Shown here: piece after piece, positions 59,294 to 64,000 of the stretch
Numbering within the stretch: the stretch's first letter is position 1
How the letters are laid out: each line of letters begins with the position of its first letter
NCBI GenBank assembly: GCA_963520375.1
Contig: CAUQQF010000007.1
Span: 11,553 to 75,552 of the forward strand
Direction: 5' to 3'
Length of the DNA: 64,000 nucleotides
Origin: JABCPE02 sp963520375
Lineage (GTDB): Bacteria; Bacteroidota; Bacteroidia; Flavobacteriales; Weeksellaceae
The notes under the pieces: generated by a model
Told to the model about the DNA's origin: nothing
Databases searched by the model: none
What the model saw: only the letters and a program-made list of their open reading frames with translations
Made by a program: the position numbers and the translations under genes

Positions 59294-62200
59294 ATGTCAA
59301 ATAAAAATAAAACAAGTAGATTTAACAAAATCACGATAGGTTTAGCATCACCAGAATCTATTCTTCAAGAATCCAAAGGAGAGGTTCTAAAGCCTGAAAC
59401 TATCAACTATAGAACGCACAAACCAGAGAGAGATGGTCTGTTTTGTGAGAAAATCTTTGGACCTGTAAAGGACTATGAATGTGCTTGTGGTAAGTATAAA
59501 AGAATAAGATATAAAGGTATCGTCTGCGACCGATGCGGGGTAGAAGTTACCGAGAAAAAAGTACGAAGAGAGCGTATAGGACATATCAACTTGGTAGTTC
59601 CTATCGCGCACATCTGGTATTTCCGTTCCCTTCCGAACAAAATAGGATATCTTCTTGGATTGCCTTCTAAGAAGCTGGATATGATTATTTACTACGAAAG
59701 ATATGTAGTTATCCAGCAGGGGATTGCAAGAAAAGCAGATGGTTCTGATTTTGATGAAATGGAATTCCTTACAGAGGAAGAATACCTAGATGTATTAGAT
59801 TCTATTCCAGCTGAAAATCAGTATCTTGATGATTCAGACCCAAATAAATTCATCGCAAAAATGGGGGCTGAGGCTATCGAAGATTTATTGAAGAGAATAG
59901 ACCTTGATGAGCTTTCTTATGATTTGAGACACAAGGCTCATAACGAAACTTCTAAACAAAGAAGAACAGAGGCGCTGAAAAGACTTTCTGTGGTGGAAGC
60001 ATTGAGAGGAGCAAACACGAGAATGATTAACCGCCCAGAGTGGATGGTGATGCGTGTGCTTCCTGTTACACCACCAGAGCTTAGACCTCTAGTTCCGCTT
60101 GATGGTGGTCGTTTCGCTACTTCGGATCTGAACGACCTTTACCGAAGAGTAATCATCAGAAATAACCGTTTGAAGAGATTGATGGAAATCAAAGCTCCAG
60201 AGGTTATCTTGAGAAACGAGAAGCGTATGCTTCAGGAGGCGGTAGATTCATTGTTTGATAATACAAGAAAATCTTCAGCTGTAAAATCTGAATCAAACAG
60301 ACCACTGAAATCACTTTCTGATTCATTGAAAGGAAAACAAGGGCGTTTCCGTCAAAACTTGTTAGGTAAGAGGGTGGACTACTCTGCGCGTTCAGTTATC
60401 GTCGTAGGACCAGAGCTTCAGCTTCATGAGTGCGGTATCCCTAAGGATATGGCAGCAGAGCTTTATAAGCCATTCATTATCAGAAAATTGATAGAAAGAG
60501 GAATCGTAAAAACGGTAAAATCTGCGAAGAGAATTATCGACAGAAAAGAACCTGTTGTATATGATATTTTAGAGAATGTGATGAAAGGACACCCAGTTCT
60601 TCTGAACCGTGCGCCTACGCTTCACAGACTTGGTATTCAGGCATTCCAGCCTAAGATGATTGAGGGGAAAGCTATCCAGCTTCACCCATTGGTAACGACA
60701 GCCTTCAACGCCGATTTCGACGGTGACCAGATGGCGGTTCACTTACCACTAGGTCCAGAGGCTATCTTGGAAGCACAATTATTGATGCTTGGTTCTCAGA
60801 ATATCTTGAACCCTGCGAATGGTTCGCCTATCACTGTCCCTTCTCAGGACATGGTATTGGGGCTTTATTTCATGACGAAAGAAGCTCACTCTACTGATGA
60901 TTATAAAGTGAAAGGTGAAGGCCTGGTATTCTACTCTCCAGAAGAGGCAGAAATAGCCTATGCAGAAGGAAAAGCATCGTTGAATGCGAAAGTAAAATGC
61001 CGTTTGACTTTGAAAGAAAACGGAGAATTTGTAACGAAACTTATCCCAACTACAGTAGGTAGAATTTTGTTTAACCAAATTGTACCAAAAGAAGTAGGGT
61101 ATATAGATACATTATTGACTAAAAAATCGCTGAGAGATGTCATCGGTACTATCCTTGCGGAGACAGATTTCCCTACTACAGTGAAATTCTTGGACGATAT
61201 GAAAAACCTTGGTTATATGAACGCCTTCAAAGGAGGTCTTTCATTTAGCTTGGCGGATATTGTAGTTCCAGAGGAGAAAAAACAAATGATCGCTCAGGCG
61301 GTGGAAACTGTGGACGGCATCAAGGACAACTATAACATGGGGCTTATCACCGATACAGAGAGATATAACCAAGTTATCGATGTATGGACAAATACCAACG
61401 CGGGTCTTACAGAGATGATTATGAGCAGAATGAAAACCGACCAAGGTGGATTTAACTCTGTTTATATGATGCTAGACTCTGGAGCGAGGGGATCTAAAGA
61501 ACAGATTCGTCAGCTCTCTGGTATGCGTGGTTTGATGGCAAAACCTCAAAAAGCTGGTTCTACAGGAGCGGAAATCATCGAAAACCCGATTGTAGCCAAC
61601 TTTAAAGAAGGTCTTTCTATCCTAGAATACTTCATCTCTACCCACGGGGCGAGAAAAGGTCTTGCGGATACGGCGCTTAAGACTGCCGATGCAGGATATT
61701 TGACAAGAAGACTTGTGGATGTAGCTCAGGATGTGATTATTACAGAAGATGACTGTGGTACACTGAGAGGAGTAGAAGTTTCTCCATTGAAGAAAAATGA
61801 CGAAATCGTAGAAAGACTTTCCGAAAGAATCTTGGGTAGAGTTTCTCTTCATGATGTATATGATCCAGAAACGGATGAACTTATCGTAGCTGCAGACCAG
61901 ATTATCAGCGAAGCTTTAGCGAAGAAAATAGAAGAAGCTGGAATTGAGACTGTGGAAGTTCGTTCTCCACTAAGCTGTGAAGCTAAAAAAGGTATCTGTG
62001 CGAGATGTTATGGTAGAAACTTGGCAACTGGTAAGATGATTCACATGGGTGAGGCTGTGGGAGTTATCGCAGCACAGTCTATCGGGGAACCAGGTACGCA
62101 GCTGACACTGAGAACCTTCCACCAAGGGGGTACTGCGGGGAATGTCTCTGTAAATCCTTCCATCACAGCGAGAAGAGATGGTATCGTAGAAATGGATGAG

Positions 62201-63559
62201 GTAAGAACCATCACATCAGAAGATGAAAACGGAAACAAAACCGAAGTGGTTGTATCTCGTTCTACGGAATTCCGTTTAGTGGCTGATAATGAAGCAAGAA
62301 CGCCTATCATGGTAGCAAACATCCCTTATGGTGCTGTTCTTTCTGTGAAGCCAGGGGATAAAGTGAAAAAAGGAGATCTCATCTGTAAATGGGATCCATA
62401 TAACGCCGTTATCATCGCAGAAACTACAGGTAAGATAGAATACGAAGATATCATCCAAGGTAGAACTTTCCAATTGGAAATAGACGAGCAGACAGGTTTC
62501 GAGGAGAAAGTAATTTCAGAATCAAGAGACAAAAAAGCCGTTCCTACATTGAGAGTGGTAGATTCTAAAGGTGTAGAGCAAAAAGCTTACAACTTGCCAG
62601 TGGGAGCCCACTTGATGGTAAATGATGGAGAAAAAATCAAAGCTGGTAAAATCTTGATAAAAATCCCTAGAAAATCTGCAAAAGCAGGGGATATCACGGG
62701 AGGTCTGCCGAGAGTTACCGAATTGTTCGAAGCGAGAAACCCTTCTAACCCAGCTGTAGTAACAGAGATAGATGGTGTGGTATCTTATGGAAAAATCAAG
62801 CGTGGTAACAGAGAGCTTATCGTAGAGTCTAGAACAGGAGAAATTAGAAAATATCTAGTGAAACTTTCTAGCCAGATTATCGTTCAGGAAAATGACTTCG
62901 TGAGAGCAGGAGATCCGCTTTCTGATGGAGCAATCACACCAGACGATATCCTAGCAATCAAAGGGCCTACTGCGGTTCAGGAATACATCGTGAACGAAAT
63001 CCAAGAGGTATATCGTCTTCAAGGGGTGAAAATCGATGACAAACACTTTGAAATTATCGTAAGACAGATGATGACAAAAGTGGAAATCGTAGATGCAGGA
63101 GATACTCAGTTCTTGGAAGGAAGCCTTGAGCACAAACTAGATTTCATCGAAGAAAACGACAGAGTGTTCGGACTGAAAGTAGTGGTAGATGCAGGAGATT
63201 CTAAAGAATTGAAGCCAGGGCAAATGATTACAGCAAGAGAGCTGAGAGATGAAAATTCTAAACTGAAGAGAGAAGATTTACAACTGGTACAAGTGAGAGA
63301 AGCTCTTACAGCGACTGCAAATCCAGTGCTTCAGGGTATTACGAGAGCAGCTCTTCAGACAAAATCATTCATGTCTGCGGCATCATTCCAAGAAACTACG
63401 AAAGTACTAAACGAAGCGGCAGTTTCTGGTAAAGTAGATGAACTGAACGGTCTGAAAGAAAATGTAATTGTAGGACACAGAATCCCTGCGGGTACAGGTC
63501 TGAAAGACTACCAGAACATCATCGTAGGATCTAATAGAGAGTTTGAAGATATTAAATAA
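59294..63559 (+). CDS. rpoC: DNA-directed RNA polymerase subunit beta'
   Basis: A 1421-residue subunit from the ATG at 59294. Zinc-ribbon cysteines are CACGKYKRIRYKGIVCDRCG in the N-terminus; the catalytic Mg motif is NADFDGDQMAVHLPL; the second zinc site holds CEAKKGICARCYG. The bridge-helix and trigger-loop regions follow (GEAVGVIAAQSIGEPGTQLTLRTFH in adjoining segments). The longer frame from 59243 adds 17 residues (RDRYLSSQLFNLNRKT) that are not part of the family and lie in the 76-base spacer behind rpoB, so it is rejected. Confidence 0.98.
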   Translation: MSNKNKTSRFNKITIGLASPESILQESKGEVLKPETINYRTHKPERDGLFCEKIFGPVKDYECACGKYKRIRYKGIVCDRCGVEVTEKKVRRERIGHINLVVPIAHIWYFRSLPNKIGYLLGLPSKKLDMIIYYERYVVIQQGIARKADGSDFDEMEFLTEEEYLDVLDSIPAENQYLDDSDPNKFIAKMGAEAIEDLLKRIDLDELSYDLRHKAHNETSKQRRTEALKRLSVVEALRGANTRMINRPEWMVMRVLPVTPPELRPLVPLDGGRFATSDLNDLYRRVIIRNNRLKRLMEIKAPEVILRNEKRMLQEAVDSLFDNTRKSSAVKSESNRPLKSLSDSLKGKQGRFRQNLLGKRVDYSARSVIVVGPELQLHECGIPKDMAAELYKPFIIRKLIERGIVKTVKSAKRIIDRKEPVVYDILENVMKGHPVLLNRAPTLHRLGIQAFQPKMIEGKAIQLHPLVTTAFNADFDGDQMAVHLPLGPEAILEAQLLMLGSQNILNPANGSPITVPSQDMVLGLYFMTKEAHSTDDYKVKGEGLVFYSPEEAEIAYAEGKASLNAKVKCRLTLKENGEFVTKLIPTTVGRILFNQIVPKEVGYIDTLLTKKSLRDVIGTILAETDFPTTVKFLDDMKNLGYMNAFKGGLSFSLADIVVPEEKKQMIAQAVETVDGIKDNYNMGLITDTERYNQVIDVWTNTNAGLTEMIMSRMKTDQGGFNSVYMMLDSGARGSKEQIRQLSGMRGLMAKPQKAGSTGAEIIENPIVANFKEGLSILEYFISTHGARKGLADTALKTADAGYLTRRLVDVAQDVIITEDDCGTLRGVEVSPLKKNDEIVERLSERILGRVSLHDVYDPETDELIVAADQIISEALAKKIEEAGIETVEVRSPLSCEAKKGICARCYGRNLATGKMIHMGEAVGVIAAQSIGEPGTQLTLRTFHQGGTAGNVSVNPSITARRDGIVEMDEVRTITSEDENGNKTEVVVSRSTEFRLVADNEARTPIMVANIPYGAVLSVKPGDKVKKGDLICKWDPYNAVIIAETTGKIEYEDIIQGRTFQLEIDEQTGFEEKVISESRDKKAVPTLRVVDSKGVEQKAYNLPVGAHLMVNDGEKIKAGKILIKIPRKSAKAGDITGGLPRVTELFEARNPSNPAVVTEIDGVVSYGKIKRGNRELIVESRTGEIRKYLVKLSSQIIVQENDFVRAGDPLSDGAITPDDILAIKGPTAVQEYIVNEIQEVYRLQGVKIDDKHFEIIVRQMMTKVEIVDAGDTQFLEGSLEHKLDFIEENDRVFGLKVVVDAGDSKELKPGQMITARELRDENSKLKREDLQLVQVREALTATANPVLQGITRAALQTKSFMSAASFQETTKVLNEAAVSGKVDELNGLKENVIVGHRIPAGTGLKDYQNIIVGSNREFEDIK

Positions 63560-63573
63560 AAATAAGCAAAATT

Positions 63574-63622
63574 AAAATTTGAGGTTTGAAATAAATTTAA
63601 TATCTTCACACCTCGAATTTTA
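63574..63622 (+). terminator. Possible terminator after rpoC (long loop)
   Basis: AAATTTGAGGT at 63575-63585 and ACCTCGAATTT at 63610-63620 pair with one G-U, but the loop is 24 bases and the T-run is short. Partial read-through to the DUF3467 gene is likely. Confidence 0.4.
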
Positions 63623-63653
63623 ATAATAGTATTAACCAATAAAATAAAAAAAA

Positions 63654-63959
63654 ATGGACAATAATCAAAACCAAGACCCAAACAACATTAACATTCAATT
63701 AAACGAAATGGTAGCAGCTGGCGCATATGCTAACTTGGCATTAGTAAACCACTCTCCATCAGAATTCGTTTTAGATTTTATTCAAATCATGCCAGGAGTT
63801 CAGCAGGCTCAGGTAAGAAGTAGAGTTATCTTAGCTCCACTTCACGCAAAGAGAGTTCTTGCAGCTCTTCAGCAAAATATCCAAAGCTACGAACAACAGT
63901 TTGGAGAAATCAAAGAAGTTGAACCTTTCGTATTAGGAGGAAACAACGCTCAGGCTTAA
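63654..63959 (+). CDS. DUF3467 family protein
   Basis: A 101-residue protein with the DUF3467 pattern: an Asn/Gln-rich start, INIQLNEMVAAGAYANLALVNHS, the strand EFVLDFIQIMPGV, then VRSRVILAPLHAKRVLAALQQNI. The family is small and often lies near rpoC in Bacteroidota; its function is unknown. It begins 94 bases after rpoC. The last 41 bases of the window contain nothing I can name. Confidence 0.88.
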   Translation: MDNNQNQDPNNINIQLNEMVAAGAYANLALVNHSPSEFVLDFIQIMPGVQQAQVRSRVILAPLHAKRVLAALQQNIQSYEQQFGEIKEVEPFVLGGNNAQA

Positions 63960-64000
63960 GATTTGTAAGCATAAAAATTGACAATAAATCCCACTCTTTT

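Overview
The window is chromosomal DNA from a low-GC member of the Bacteroidota, most probably a Flavobacteriia of the Weeksellaceae (Chryseobacterium/Riemerella/Bergeyella relatives). The reasons are: promoters of the TAnnTTTG (-7) type, some with TTG about 19-23 bases upstream; weak or absent Shine-Dalgarno sequences; a TonB-dependent receptor paired with a DUF5689 lipoprotein; DUF3078 and DUF3467 proteins; a stand-alone short PabC-like aminotransferase; and the linkage rsfS-ftsH / LUD-cdsA-psd. The genus cannot be fixed by reading alone. I saw no rRNA, tRNA, CRISPR array, insertion sequence or prophage.

Layout. 1-2290: the end of a penicillin-binding protein gene, folE and an aldehyde dehydrogenase. 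2354-7869: a DUF5689 lipoprotein and a TonB-dependent receptor, divergent from an exported endonuclease/exonuclease/phosphatase enzyme; probably a nucleic-acid or phosphoester scavenging locus. 7876-16055: tilS, then an envelope-rich stretch (OmpA lipoprotein, O-methyltransferase, NlpC/P60 peptidase, waaA, LemA plus two TPM proteins, M23 peptidase overlapping a bactofilin). 16110-20604: prfA, three tandem TonB-C-like genes each with its own promoter, a DUF3078 protein and rpmH. 20753-24200: an ECF sigma / anti-sigma-like / CpxP-like unit and lepA. 24209-26179: a very AT-rich single gene encoding an ABC-type ATPase fused to a DUF4435 (TOPRIM-like) domain, the architecture of a fused PARIS-type anti-phage protein. 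26230-32819: nrnA, psd, cdsA, a LUD protein, ftsH, rsfS and birA. 32820-40240: an LptF/G permease and an RND efflux operon with its TetR regulator. 40368-47121: a membrane protein, tadA, a lipocalin-like lipoprotein, pabB/pabC-like folate genes, an M1 peptidase and coaX. 47146-48141: a small accessory insertion bracketed by two copies of the coaX 3' end. 48387-52924: mnmA, dprA, an unknown gene and a mosaic secreted protein with a metzincin-like C-terminus. 52977-63959: a ClbS/DfsB protein, trigger factor, rpoB, rpoC and a DUF3467 protein.

Most of the window is ordinary housekeeping sequence. The accessory signals are concentrated in five places: the ATPase-DUF4435 gene (strongest candidate for an undescribed defence variant), the compositionally mosaic metzincin-like protein, the coaX-tail duplication, the TonB-C triplication with a frameshifted third copy, and the nuclease/receptor locus. 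Assignments rest on motif reading; family-level calls without a clear motif carry lower confidence.
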